From Amaurobius ferox (taxonomy: Eukaryota; Arthropoda; Arachnida; Araneae; Amaurobiidae), in assembly GCA_951213105.1 (NCBI GenBank), contig OX578140.1, forward strand, positions 122,571,985 to 122,635,984: 64,000 nt of DNA. The letters are read 5' to 3'. Below the pieces are notes generated by a model. It made no database searches and was not told the DNA's origin. It saw only the letters and a list, made by a program, of their open reading frames with translations. Position 1 is the stretch's first letter. Every line of letters begins with the position of its first letter. The translations under genes were made by a program, and so were the position numbers. Positions 34,074 to 45,995 of the stretch are shown here, piece after piece.

Positions 34074-35291
34074 TTTTAATAATTTAGTTTATATTAACTC
34101 CAATAATCCAAATGCATCCAGTTTATTATTATCACTAAGCTGTTACACACTTAATATAAAAAACGTTTAATGATGTTTACTAAATATTTTGAGATAATAA
34201 CTTATGTACAAAATCTGAGAAAGATTTCTTTTTTCTATGATTTTGATAATGATTATGATACAAATGGAAGTAAACAATATAGAATATGATTGTATAAGAA
34301 AGTCGAGTTGAGATTCATATTCCATGACATTTTTGCAAGCAAGAATGTCATAAAAATTCTATGTACAAAACCTGCGATAATGTATTTATTAGCAAAAAAA
34401 TCATTCAATTTAAATCGCATGCATGGGCTCTATTTAGGAACTAATGGCGGTACAACCCCATCCCAAGGATGTCCAAATTATTATGTTTCTTACGTAGTTT
34501 TCCTTGCCAAATCATATTTTCATCATTAGAACAATAAGTGTAGCAACTTTAGCCCTCCCCTAAAAAATGACTTTGTTCCCTCCCCCTCCCCTCCAAGAAA
34601 TTCGTAAAGTGGAAATACTTTAATATACTTTAAGTACTTCAGAAATACTTAAATTTTTCTACTGCTCTCAATCACAGATCGATTAAATTGCATGGAGACG
34701 AGAACAGATGCTCTAAAGTAAATGCACTTAATCAAAGAACACTGGAAATCAATTCTATTTGAGTTTGAATTCTATAGTACAATTTGAGATGCGTTCCTGA
34801 TAAATTGTTTTCAGTCTGGAACGAATACCGGCTTCGATTGCAAGTGCTCATTTGTCATGAAATAGAAATTTACTTTTCTTAATGTGAATCAGCCCTAACA
34901 CTTGTTTAACTGAGAACAATAAGTTGTCAGAAGAGCTCATTTCATGTGTTTAACTGCATAAATCCATTAATTTGAATGATGAATTTGTTCCAGTTTTGTT
35001 AAGTTTTGCCATCTCTTGAATTTTCTTAAAAGGAATTTGCATTATTAATTTTGGTAACGTTTTCACTTTTCAAAAATTTCTGTGTGTCTGTCTGTCTTTC
35101 TGTTTATGAACTTGATATTTCTGGAAAAGAAAATAATTTTGGAGATTAATTATATTTGTTAAAATTTATAAAATATATTTTATTATTAATATTTCAAAAT
35201 TTAAAGACAGTAGTTTATTTGTCTAAATTTTTAGTGAAAAAGCACGTGGACATCAAAAAACATTTGAACATGATAAGACGACTTTCTTTTT
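34074..35291. other. Unassigned spacer
   Basis: No element recognised apart from a short GTCT tract at 35084-35100. A 79-codon frame at 34290-34529 has no recognisable features. Confidence 0.35.
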
Positions 35292-36420
35292 ACTTTATAT
35301 ACATAGTATAATGTATAAGGAAAGTATCTTGACGGGGTCGGAAATTCGAATTCGAATTTTCGATGGGAGAGCACGTTTTAAGCATCCCTGAACACGGATC
35401 GAACGTTTTTGAGATGATGTGTGTGTGTGTGAGCCTGTAGAGACGATATCTCACGAACGAATGAAGCGATTCGAATGAAATTTGGTACAAAAATTACAAT
35501 CCATGAATACTAGAAGCATGTTGTTTCTAAACATAACCGATTGTTAAAAAACAAACCAAATTATCGAATTTAATTTTTGAAAACTCATCAAAAAATCAAA
35601 ACTATCAATAAAGTTGCATAATTAATCATTTCTTGTATAATTTTTTATTAGAAATCGATTATCACAAACTTTAAAATGATGGCATCAACTGTTCTTGAGA
35701 TAATGTACATTTTTCAAATAAATTTATCAAAAAATCACATAAAATTAAAACAAAATATTAACTACTGTGAAATATGTGCAGTTTCCATATGTAACTTTAT
35801 GCAATAAATTTGTTAAAATCATTCTCGTGGATCTCGCTGTTCCATTCACGAGAGAAGATACTTTGGGTAATAGCTTTGTATTTGGACGCCATTACTCATT
35901 TATCTGCTGAATAACCTATTTCTCTGTCCATATCGTTTGGAGAAATTTTGGCGAAGAATTTGACGGAATATCGCCAACTTGGTGGCGTTTTTAATGTTGT
36001 CAAATTGACGATAAATGTCGCCAAATTGATAAAAATGAGGCTAAATTAATGAAAATGGCGACTAATTGATGAAATTTCAATAATTTGGAAAAAATATAAG
36101 AATCTACTATAAGAATAACCTATTTTGTTTTTCGTAACGGTTGGCGAAATATCGCAAATTTGGCGCTTTTTTTAAATGTTGCCAAATTGACGAAAGTGTC
36201 GCCAAATTGATTAAAATGTCGCCAAATTGATAAAAATGAAGCTAAAATCAATGAAAATGACGACTAATTGATGGAAATTCAATATTTTTGAAAAATCTGA
36301 GAATCTCGTCCATAAGGTTTCGCGAAAAATTTGGCAACGAATTTGACGGGATATCGCTAATGGTGATAATAGTAAATTCATTGCATTATATAAGGAAAAT
36401 CATGTGCTGCTTACATCAGA
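35292..36420 (+). mobile_element. PB family copy 6 with duplicated 3' module
   Basis: It starts ACTTTATATACATAGTATAA with arm TATAAGGAAAGT, and ends AAGGAAAATCATGTGCTGC and TTACATCAGA. Near 36130-36370 the GCGAAATATCGC...GTCGCCAAATTGATAAAAAT segment is repeated, lengthening the copy by about 200 bp. Confidence 0.75.
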
Positions 36421-36855
36421 TTTTTTTATTTAGAAGGGGGGGGGGTCTGCCCTGATTACTCTTAAATTATTTTAATAAGAAAACGTATAAAATCTATTAA
36501 CTTTTTGAACAATTATTTTCATCATACATTTACTGACTGACAAGGATGTATTACACAGCCCAAACTTCTAAAGGTAGAAACTTGAAACTTTGCATACACA
36601 AATATTGACCTATAAGTAATAAGGAAAATTTTTAAGTCTTGGAATTTAGTCCAAAAATTTATAATTCTATGTTTTTTTTTTCCCAACATGTTCTTCCAGC
36701 TGTAAATCAGGAACGTCCAGACACACAAAACGCATTTTTAAACCACCAACCACAGAAAAAATACTCTAAATTTTCTCAATTAAATTCTATTGGTGTACGA
36801 CCAGCCGTTCATGAGATATTTTAAATTAAAGATCTATGAACGATTTTTTATGTTA
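36421..36855. other. Unassigned spacer
   Basis: Starts with a G run at 36436-36446. It contains ATGAAACTTTGCATAC-like text but no assignable family. Confidence 0.35.
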
Positions 36856-37404
36856 TCGATAATAATAAAGGAAGATGTCTGTATGTCTGTGCGGTAAAAT
36901 CTACATTACGTATGGCCATGAAATTTGGTACACATGTACTTCAGAAACCGGGAAGGTACACTTCAACGTTATATTTTCTATATTCGAATTAGCTTTTTAA
37001 TTATTTTATGTTTTACTACGGTTTTAACACAAATGAGTCCTTATTGCACGAAAACATTATTTCAAAGTTCTCATCCTAACACCATAGGCAATACTAAAAA
37101 ATTACCTTTCATACAAACTTTAAACGGAATCCATACGATAAATAGTTGAATTTTCCTGTATTTTTACAAAAAAATATGACGATATTCGAGATATTTTCGC
37201 GAAGTTTCCATTTTAACACAATCGGCACAACGGTTTTATTTTTTAAGTTGTCATTATTATAAGCAGGCGTATTGCTGAAGCATTCTTTAGTTTTCGAGAA
37301 TTTTTTCTGAAATTCCGGAGTGATTGTAATCAAATGTTATTTTCAAAGGTGGCAATCAAAGGTTTGCATCTTAAATTCCGAGCAACGTCGAGAATATTTT
37401 CTAG
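36856..37404 (+). mobile_element. Short non-autonomous Helitron
   Basis: A 5' TCGATAATAATAAAGGAAGA after A, and GTCTGTATGTCTGTG shortly after, parallel the start of the 31644-34073 element. The 3' end reads TTGCATCTTAAATTCCGAG, CAACGTCGAGAA, TATTTT, then CTAG at 37401-37404. It is 549 bp and non-coding. The same CTAG is also the end of a minus-strand Helitron 3' terminus on the right. Confidence 0.6.
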
Positions 37405-37460
37405 AACGTTCCCGCGTTTCTCGGGATTTAAGATGCAAATTCTTGATACACACACACATC
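37401..37460 (-). mobile_element. Opposed Helitron 3' terminus
   Basis: Minus strand: TTTGCATCTTAAATCCCGAG, AAACGCGGGA, ACGTT, CTAG. This is a second 3' end with a good CCCG/CGGG stem, back to back with the one on the plus strand. No 5' end was found for it to the right. Confidence 0.5.
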
Positions 37461-37588
37461 TTAAATGCGACATATATGTCACATTTAAGTGATATTGATT
37501 TCAGAATTTGTAATGAATATGCCAATATTTTGGAGGAAGAATATGAGAAACCATACAAATTGGATAAAATAAAAATAAGTCAAATTAA

Positions 37589-37638
<50 letters not shown>

Positions 37639-38975
37639 CAGTGGCGTAGCTTCCATAGAGGCTAAAAAGCTTAGCCTCCCCAGTTTGAGATCTAGTTTAA
37701 GGAATTATTTAAACATTTTTATTTTATTTTTTAAATAACTTTGCGAATGTATATGTATATTTTAGAAAATGATTACATATTATTTGCTTAAAGTAACACG
37801 TTTTAAAGTATTTTTTCCCCTTAAAACGCATTTTTAAAGTACCGTAGTCTCAAATATTCAAGCCTACGAAGTGAATAATGATTAGCATGATATTGAAACA
37901 TCCGATCTCTTCCGTGGCTGATCGTCACGTGTAGCGGGCTCGTGCAAGCTAGCCTTTCAGAAGGCGCTGCTATTGCTTTTCCCTTTGCAAACGAAAATGA
38001 TTGGATGTGAGAAATGACGTTTCTCAATAATGTGGCAGACATGATGGTTGTGAATGGGTCCGCCATTTTGAGTCAAGCGAAGTACTATTTTTGCAGAAAA
38101 TATAAATTTTTTGTAATGCTAAATAATTTGAGCCATTTTTCATGAATAACTTGAAATTCACCTAACTTTAAAGAAGATCATCAGGACGAGGAAATACTCT
38201 AATAATGACTACTATTTAAACTAGTGTAGTCACTAAGTGAAGTAGCCTTCGGCATCAATAGTAGTTGTGTCAATACATAGTAGTTGCATCAATAATAGTC
38301 AGTGAAGTAGATCTCGGCATCAATATGGTGAAGCATCGCTTGCGAATTTGAGAGTTTTAGAAGGAATAAATCGGATTTCGCTTTCATAATCACCTGTTAC
38401 ATGAGAATCTGTTTTACAAAACCGATTGATAATATTTCTAGTAGATTTTTAGCATATTGTAACTATAAGATATTAAGTTTTCATAGTATAATATCTGTCA
38501 ATAATTAATATACAAAATTGTTTAAGGACATTGTTGATTACAGATATTTTCAACTAAGCTTGTCACATTCCAAATTTATTTTTCACTCATTTTCAGTGCA
38601 CTCTTGAATTGTTTAATTTTGCTAGTTCTAGCTGTTTATATTTACAAAACATATATATTTTCTGTCACTTTCTCATAATATTCTAATTTATATCTCCATA
38701 TTTAATATGATGGTTGCAAAGGTTGATCTAATTTAGAAATATGAAAACATTTAAAATGTATATCTTCTATGTATTTATCTTACATCGGTAACATTTTAAA
38801 ATTTTGTGCATTTCATGCACTTTTTACATTTTTATGCTACATTATACTATTTTATTCATCAAAAGAATAAGAGCGAATTCAAATATAGATCTCACTTATA
38901 ATAACAGTAAAATCATTTCTAATTTAAAACGTCAAGCGCTCAGCTTTCCCAGTCAAAATTCTTACGCTACACTAC
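37461..38975. other. Unassigned spacer with microsatellite
   Basis: Holds (TA)n/(TG)n at 37587-37637. A CAGTGGCGTAGC motif follows at 37639, a common terminus of DNA transposons, but no partner end was found. No coding sequence is recognised. Confidence 0.35.
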
Positions 38976-38977
38976 TG

Positions 38978-38978
<1 letters not shown>

Positions 38979-39028
<50 letters not shown>
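38979..39028. repeat. (AT)n left of the Penelope-like element
   Basis: About 50 bases of uninterrupted AT. The Penelope-like composite lies between this tract and another at 41491-41519. Confidence 0.9.
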
Positions 39029-39031
<3 letters not shown>

Positions 39032-39443
39032 AAATAACAAAGTACTAAACGTACCCGATTGTAAACTAATGGAAATTGCCAAGTCATATAGGCGCAATGC
39101 TGCTCTATTAATGTCTTGTATATAAGAAAATCAAAAAAGATCGAGAGGTGATATAAGTGCCAACAGGGAAATAACAAATGGCCAAGGGGGATTGTGACCC
39201 CCTTGCTCCCGTTTATAGCCAGCTATTACTCCTGAGGAAACACTCACGGAACCGTTACGTGCCTGTGGCCATATTTCTTTGGAACATCAAAGCAAAAGAC
39301 GTATGCCAGAAGTGAATGCATGGACTGAGTGGAGAATAAATATTTTGGATTGAGACAGGTTGAAATAAGAAGTTAACCCGAATGACACATCATTCATCAA
39401 TTCAAATATAAAGTGCTGAGCCATTCGATGCGTTGCCATTCTA

Positions 39444-40688
39444 TTATATAAAATAGGTGTTGCCAATATCACTATCAAATGCATTAATTTCCTTGCAGTG
39501 CACAGCATTATAGTGGTGTTTGAGGTATCCTATTGGATAGTGCTGTTTCAACGCTTCCTTTATGAATTTTTTATCACTTTTGATACGATCATCCTTATAA
39601 GTATGCAATCTTGAGTTTCGTAGAAAATGATTTCTAACGATATTGCGGAAAATATTAGCGCTCAAGTTCGATTTCCAATCGATGATGTAATTAATGTTTA
39701 TATCAAAATAATTTCTTTTATCATATAGCTTTGTATATATCTTTTCATTTTCAGTGAAATTGATACATAGGTCAAGATAACTAATCTCATTATCGTGAAT
39801 CTTTTTTGTTTCCGTTAATTCCAGACTTGATGGATAGAAACTGAAATCAAAATCAGAGGTGTTTTTAATACAACCTAAAAGTATGTCTTCCATAAATCTG
39901 AAATAAGGTATTTCATTTAGAATAAAAGTAGCTTCTTCGTACTTGTTAAGGTAGAGATCCGCCAACATTGAGGAACATCCTCCCCCCATAGGGATACCTT
40001 TTATTTGTTGTTAGAAATCTTTACCATTATTTAGAATATTCTCATATAATACTATGTTCAATATAGCCTTATAATTGTGCAGTTCTATGTATTTTTGCAT
40101 ATTGTAGGTGCTATGGATCTCTAACATAATATTGAAGAGGTCGTCTAAATTGATGTTATTGAAAAGGTCCTTGAAATCAAAGCTCTTGTATATTAAATTC
40201 ACGGGTTGATTACGTAATCTAGTAATTACATCCGTACTGTTTTTTACCATGATTGAGCCCTTTTTTATTATCGTCTTCATGATTGGTTTTAACAGTATAA
40301 GAAGCTTCGAATTAGCGTGAGTCAAATATGTTTTAAATCCCACTGTCACTGGACGAAACTTAACAGGAGACTTGTGAAGTTTTGGAATAAGGACCAGGTA
40401 TGGAAATCTGATATGTTTGAGCTCCATTCCTGCACGTTTATACAAGGCGCATATTTTATTTTCAATTTCCCGTTGAGGTACTTTCAGCAAGTTATACATC
40501 TCATCATTATTGTAATTTTTCTGCAGGATCTCAATATAGTATTGCATACATGTAAATGTATAATTTGACGTCATCTTATCGGTATACGTAATAGCGTAAT
40601 TTTTGACAACTTGATCCAGAATGTTTTTATTTACTTTGTATTTTTCAAATTCTTTATATGCAATGTGATTGTAATAGTTAAAATCCAT
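39444..40688 (-). pseudogene. Penelope-like reverse transcriptase
   Basis: RNA-dependent DNA polymerase of a retroelement. From 40688 it begins MDFNYYNH and is 5'-truncated compared with the family. Recognisable motifs in order are LVLIPKLHK, KFRPVTVGFKTY, SFDFKDLFNNINL (motif A), GIPMGGGCSSMLADLYL (motif B) and YFRFMEDILL (motif C position). Motif C normally ends in two aspartates; here it reads ME-D, so one catalytic Asp appears as Glu. An in-frame TAA at 40011 separates the fingers from motif B, and a frameshift near 39455 breaks the end. PKLHK and IPMG-C suggest Penelope rather than LINE enzymes; the exact clade is unsure. Confidence 0.75.
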
Positions 40689-40703
40689 TATTACATGACG
40701 ACG

Positions 40704-41327
40704 CCTTATTTCAGATTTAAGGAAGACATTCTTTTAGGTTGTATTAAAAACACCTCTGATTTTGATTTCAGTTTCTATCCATCAAGTCTGGAATTAACGG
40801 AAACAAAAAAGATTCACGATAATGAGATTAGTTATCTTGACCTATGTATCAATTTCACTGAAAATGAAAAGATATATACAAAGCTATATGATAAAAGAAA
40901 TTATTTTGATATAAACATTAATTACATCATCGATTGGAAATCGAACTTGAGCGCTAATATTTTCCGCAATATCGTTAGAAATCATTTTCTACGAAACTCA
41001 AGATTGCATACTTATAAGGATGATCGTATCAAAAGTGATAAAAAATTCATAAAGGAAGCGTTGAAACAGCACTATCCAATAGGATACCTCAAACACCACT
41101 ATAATGCATTGCACTGCAAGGAAATTAATGCATTTGATAGTGATATTGGCAACACACCTATTTTATATAATATAATGGCAACGCATCGAATCGCTCGGCA
41201 CTTTATATTTGAATTGTTGAATGATCTGTCATTCGGTTTAACTTCTTATTTCAACCTGTCTCGATCCAAAAAATTGTTTCTCCACTCAGTACATGCATTC
41301 ACTTCTGGCATACGTCTTTTGCTTTGA
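40704..41327 (+). pseudogene. Inverted duplicate of the Penelope RT C-terminal part
   Basis: It encodes the same region as 39444-39903 on the opposite strand, starting PYFRFKEDILLGCIKN and going on past the end of the other copy to FNLSRSKKLFLHSVHAF before a stop at 41325. It has no motif A or B, so it cannot work alone. It differs from the left arm at scattered positions (FMED versus FKED, NAVHC versus NALHC). It keeps a longer open end than the left copy, which has lost frame. Confidence 0.8.
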
Positions 41328-41486
41328 TGTTGCAAAGAAATATGACCACAGGCACGTAACGGTTCCGTGAGTGTTTCCTCAGGAGTAATAGCTGGCTATA
41401 AACGGGAGCAAGGGGTCACAATCCCCCTTGGCCATTTGTTATTTCCCTGTTGGCACTTATATCACCTCTCGATCTTTTTTGATTTT

Positions 41487-41490
<4 letters not shown>

Positions 41491-41559
<69 letters not shown>
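41491..41559. repeat. (TA)n then (GA)n microsatellite
   Basis: About 30 bases of TA followed by about 38 bases of GA at the right edge of the Penelope-like composite. Confidence 0.9.
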
Positions 41560-41683
41560 TTGCATTTTATTTTCCATTTGATTGATAGTTCTCTCTTTGG
41601 TACTTTTATTTGTAAGGCATTTTTTAATGTTGGGTTTTTTGAGTTGAAACTTCTCTCTATTCTTTCATTGGATTTTCAAACTT

Positions 41684-41684
41684 T

Positions 41685-41743
<59 letters not shown>
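41684..41743. repeat. (TA)n on the left of mariner
   Basis: About 60 bases of AT that end at the mariner TA target. The tract continues on the other side at 43037-43070. Confidence 0.9.
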
Positions 41744-41744
<1 letters not shown>

Positions 41745-43034
41745 CACTTCACTCAATAAGTCTCCGGTCTGACACACATATATGGCAACACTGTTGACAG
41801 ACTCATATGATTTCTGGGTAGTACCAACCTTCAAACGACACGTGTCAAAATTTCATGACATTCTGACAATTAGTTTATAGGTTACAGTGGTTTTAGTGGC
41901 CCCAGTTTCGTAATTTTCAAAACAATGGATAAAAAAGAATTTCGTCTGTTGATTAAACATTGTTTTTTGATGGGGAAAAATACTGTTGAAAACAAACAGT
42001 GGCTTGATAAGCGTTATGGAGACTCTGCACCAAGGAAATCAACTATTATTGACTGGTATGCCGAATTTAAAAGCGGTCGTGCAAAAACCGATTATGCTGA
42101 ACGCTCTAGTCGCCCAAAATCGGCAGTTGTTCCGGAAAACATTAAAAAGTCCAGAAAATTGTTTTGAAAGACCGTAAAGTGAAGTTGCGTGAGATAGCTG
42201 ACACCTTAAAGATATCAGAGGGTAGTGTGTTTACAATTTTACACGAAAATTTGAGCATGCGTAAGTTGCATTCGAAGTGGGTACCGCGTTTGCTCACACC
42301 GGACCAAAAATAAAAACGCGTCGACGATTCAGAGCGCTGTTTGGAGCTGTTCAAGCAAGATGAGAAGGATTTCTTGCATCGATATGTGACAATGGATGAA
42401 ACATGGATTCATTACTACACACCTTAATCAAAAAGATCGTCAGCTGAGTGGACAGCAGCCGGGGAAAGTCACCCAAAGCGACCAAAAACGCAAAAGTCAG
42501 CTGGAAAGGTTATGGCATCCGTATTTTGGGACGCGCATGGTATTTTGTTCATCGACTATCTTGAGAAATGGAAAACTATCAATAGCAAATATTACATGGC
42601 ATTATTGGATCGATTGAGTGCAGAAATCAAGAATAAACGGCCTCACATGCAAAAGAAAAAAGTGTTGTTCCACCAAGACAATGCTCCGTGTCACAAGTCG
42701 ATGAAAACGATGGTTAAATTAAATGAATTACGCTTCGAATTGCTTTCTCACCCACCATACTCTCCAGATCTGGCCCTCAGCGACTACTGGCTTTTTGCAG
42801 ATATCAAAAAGATGCTCCAGGGAAATAAATTTGGCTCAAAGGAAGAAGTGATTGCCGAAACTGAGGCCTATTTTGAGACCAAAGACAAATCGTTCTACAA
42901 AAAAGGCATCAAAAAGTTAGAGGAGCGTTGGAATGAATGTATCACTCTTAAAGGAGAGTATGTTGATGAATAAAGTCGAATTTCTAAAAAAAATTGTTTT
43001 TCTCAATTAGACCGGAGACTTATTGAGTTGACCT

Positions 43035-43036
<2 letters not shown>
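41744..43036 (+). mobile_element. Mariner, irritans subfamily (Himar1-like)
   Basis: The inverted ends share CTCAATAAGTCTCCGGTCT; TA flanks both sides and the length is 1293 bp, normal for mariner. AATAAGTCTCCGGTCTGACA closely parallels known irritans/Himar-type ends. It lies in a TA microsatellite, which offers many TA targets. The transposase is dead. Exact outer boundaries are good to a base or two because the tract is TA-rich. Confidence 0.9.
41925..42973 (+). pseudogene. Mariner transposase (irritans), one frameshift and two stops
   Basis: The start at 41925 gives MDKKEFRLLI. The N-terminal helix-turn-helix half (KNTVENKQWLDKRYG, SAPRKSTIIDWYAEF) runs to about 42145, where a shift puts a stop at 42165. 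The shifted frame continues with DTLKISEGSVF and KWVPRLLTPDQK, then a TAA at about 42311. It continues with VTMDETWIHYYTP, then TAA at about 42424. From about 42490 it is open through HQDNAPCHKS and SPDLALSDYW to the stop at 42971. The catalytic triad is visible, with DD34D spacing between the second and third Asp. The expected length is near 345 residues. Loss of function comes from disruptions outside the catalytic residues. Confidence 0.92.
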
Positions 43037-43074
<38 letters not shown>

Positions 43075-43094
43075 CAATTTAGTTGATGCGTCAA

Positions 43095-43151
43095 AAGTTT
43101 AATTTAGTTGATGCGTCAAAAGTTATATTGTATATATATATATACAATATA

Positions 43152-43233
<82 letters not shown>

Positions 43234-43290
43234 TATATTGTATATATATATATACAATATAACTTTTGACGCATCAACTAAATTAAACTT
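43095..43290. repeat. Long perfect palindrome with TA core
   Basis: The left arm 43095-43160 (AAGTTTAATTTAGTTGATGC, GTCAAAAGTTATATTG, TATA run, CAATATAACTTTA) is repeated in reverse at 43225-43290 around an (AT)n centre. Each arm holds its own smaller palindrome TTATATTG...CAATATAA. A partial direct copy of TTTAGTTGATGCGTCAAAAG lies just left at 43078-43097. It may be a hairpin-forming short element; no TSD was confirmed. Confidence 0.8.
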
Positions 43291-43297
43291 TGCCTTC

Positions 43298-43773
43298 CTA
43301 TAAAATATAGAAACTTTAATTTCCTCAAACCATTAGCTTTTCTTCTTCCTTTTAATGACATGGCTTCGAGCTATCTACGAAAGTCACTTTTTATCAACAT
43401 AAATAATTCCATGTAACATAAAAAAACCACTGTAATCTACACTATTAAATCCCCCGGACAAAAGCAAGGAATTCTGTTGGAACTCATTGGCAGCCATTTT
43501 AATCAAAAGTTATTTGTCGATAGAGGAGAGGTTTTGGGAACGTGGGTTTTAATTCTTGTAACAGAGATTTTAATGTTCACCGTATTTTTATGTAAAAAGC
43601 TCATTTATAAATAGTATGTTATAAAAAAGGAATTCGTAAATAGAACAAGTAATAGAAGCCTGTCAAAAACAGTGATACTAACACTCTTAAAAAATTAAGT
43701 TGTCATTTTTGAAAAGGGGTATTTTTTATTTATCAATATATAGCGCAGCGTCAAAAACAGTCTTTTAAAAGAA
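43298..43773. other. Unassigned spacer
   Basis: No frame or family recognised. Confidence 0.35.
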
Positions 43774-44150
43774 ACAAGAAAGGTAAATCATGCATAAAGT
43801 GTTAATTATGAAACACTTTCCAGCTGACATGCAATTTTATTTAAACATCTCTAAAATGCGATACATTCAGAATTCATATTTTTTTTTAATTATCACAGTA
43901 CTACAATAATTTATTATACTTGAAACTTAATACTTCATCACAAAAGACAATGCTATACATCGTCTGCTTCTCTATGTAAAATCAATGAATATTTCATTCA
44001 TAATCACTTATAGTCCAGACTCCAGAGCTAAATAATTTTACGTGATAAAAATTGAGCAATTCTTATGCAACTCATCTTACAATCGCTTAATTTGTTTGCA
44101 TTCAGCATGCTACAGAAATTAGACTTCGTTGTAGGAATAATCAAAGTGTA
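43774..44150 (-). mobile_element. PA family copy 6, 3' fragment
   Basis: The minus-strand 3' end (ACAAGAAAGGTAAATCATG, GAAACACTTTCC) is followed by one CTTCATCACAAAAG module, ATGAATATTTCATTCATA and ACTTCGTTGTAGGAATAATC. The 5' two thirds, including palindrome and (GTCT)n, are gone. Confidence 0.7.
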
Positions 44151-45174
44151 GTGAAGGTGTAGAATTTGCGCTAAAAAACAATATTTTGAGAAAAATGCAA
44201 TTAAAGTTATGTATTGCTTTGATTTTGCAGATAACGATATGTTTTAAAATGGCTATAACTTTGCTTCTATAATTCGCGTACAATGAAATTGAAAACGATT
44301 TGTCGAAGTTATAAGATACACACATGAAAAAATTTTAATCGAGATAGGCGAACACTTTAACTTCCACAACCAGACATTGATTTTATATCTCTTTCGAATA
44401 TTTTTCGTGAAACACCATGTGTACCACAGGGCCGCCCATACAAATTGTGAGCCCCTACAAACGTTTATCACGGGTACGCTTCCACGTTCATTTTCCTATC
44501 TTTATAAATGCTTCATGTCTCCTCTAGCCTAAAAAAATATTGGGGTCTGGTCCCCCTTTGAAGCCAGGATCCCACCCCCACACTCTAACGCTGACTGTCC
44601 CTCTCTGTGGGCGGTCTTGGTACCAATTTATTCTTCAGTAATTAGGTAACTTTGGGTGTTCTATTTATGAATAATTAGTTTTAACCGAATTTCACCTTGA
44701 CTTTGTAAACTATGTTATCTTCCACCGCGTTATACTCAAGAACAATTGTGTCATTTATAGATCACCAAAGGTTATTTTTTATTTTGCCTAGCAAATGATT
44801 ATATACAGGAATAGAAACATCTTCCTCTTGTTTGTGGTATGACAAGCACTTTACGAGAATAATTCGCTCCGGTCTTGAGGTGTCTATCATCCTGAGACCA
44901 CACAGGTTATTCGCTGAAAAACAAACGACAAGGAATACCATCTGTTTCAAGATGGCTAAATAAGTTTAAAATGCACATAATGTGCGACTGTATCCCAGAA
45001 AAGGTTAGCTGAAAAATAATCTATGTTCAAAATACACTTATCGACACCGAACTATTTCTCTAAATTACGTCTCTCAAACAATGCTTTCTAAATTTATGAA
45101 AATATGCGTATTAAAATGTATATCATATCAGAAACCACTGCTTATCTGTAATGCGCATATAATAATATAGTTCT
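44151..45174. other. Unassigned spacer
   Basis: No recognisable gene. Short frames on the minus strand have no family features. Confidence 0.35.
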
Positions 45175-45370
45175 GAGCTCCGTGTGGATACTATGAGGAT
45201 GAATATGTCTCACTTAAATGACTGTAGCTTTACTTCACTAGCTCAGTGTGGATACTATGAGAATAAAAATGTCTCACTTAAATGACTATAGCTGTACTTC
45301 AATCCCTCAGACTGGATACTATGATGATGAATATGTCTCACTTAAATGACTATAACTTTACTTCATTAGC
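45175..45370. repeat. 64-bp tandem repeat, three units
   Basis: GGATACTATGA recurs at about 45185, 45249 and 45313. Each is followed by ATGTCTCACTTAAATGACT and TTTACTTCA-type text. Units are roughly 90 percent alike. Confidence 0.85.
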
Positions 45371-45995
45371 TTTACATAAAAAACGTGAAAGTAGCTCTGA
45401 AAATTCGCTATAACCAAGCCTCTTAGGGAATCAAGCGTCTTATGAAATCAAGTCTCTTACGAAAATATATTTACCGACTATTCTGTAAGATGAAGCAACC
45501 CAAATTCTCTGAATCACAAAGCTTTCTTATTAATCTAATATAATGAAAATCGGTGCAGGTGGCATTCTGGTACCAATGATTTTCAATGAACAAACATAGT
45601 CAAGAGTTTATTGCATCTACAGACAATAAAGCAGTATTCAATCTTATTTACAATACAAAAATGTTAGTAAAGTGCAATAAAATCGTATTTACATAAGTAA
45701 AGACGCATTCATGCTTTGAAAGCATTTAAGGGGTTAAATAAAGAATATAACAAGAAAACTTATTTAAGTGAAAGCTTACTGCTCTGAGACTGGATTGGAT
45801 AATCTTGACATTCTACTATCTTTCCATGTGATAAAAAGCTACTTTAACCGTAAACTATATTTTAAAGGAGATTTCGAAACACTGCGGGCATATATCGTAG
45901 TCTTACAATGAAAATACGCTAAATCGCAAAATACAAAAATGAACTATTTATAGTACAAAGTCTAAAATTGTGTATTCTGTCTACAGAAAGAAAAA
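45371..45995. other. Unassigned spacer
   Basis: No feature seen. Confidence 0.35.

Larger units (their letters stand above)
39119..41494 (-). mobile_element. Penelope-like retroelement with large inverted arms
   Basis: The left arm 39119-39909 and right arm 40704-41494 are inverted copies of each other, close to 97 percent by comparing their translations, around a 794-bp centre. Read on the minus strand, the centre plus left arm give one reverse-transcriptase region and 3' untranslated end; the right arm is the same 3' part in reverse. Penelope-like elements often carry partial terminal duplications in direct or inverted order, which fits. Both outer edges carry GATTTTCTTATATA and then run into A+T repeats. 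No GIY-YIG endonuclease motif is visible after the reverse transcriptase. Confidence 0.75.

Noticed and set aside
37639..37660. DNA transposon terminus CAGTGGCGTAGC
   Set aside because: Motif is suggestive, but no inverted partner or target duplication was found nearby.
39119..39300. Hammerhead ribozyme core near the Penelope end (CTGAGGA motif)
   Set aside because: The matching GAAA and the cleavage-site arrangement could not be placed, so the motif alone is not enough.
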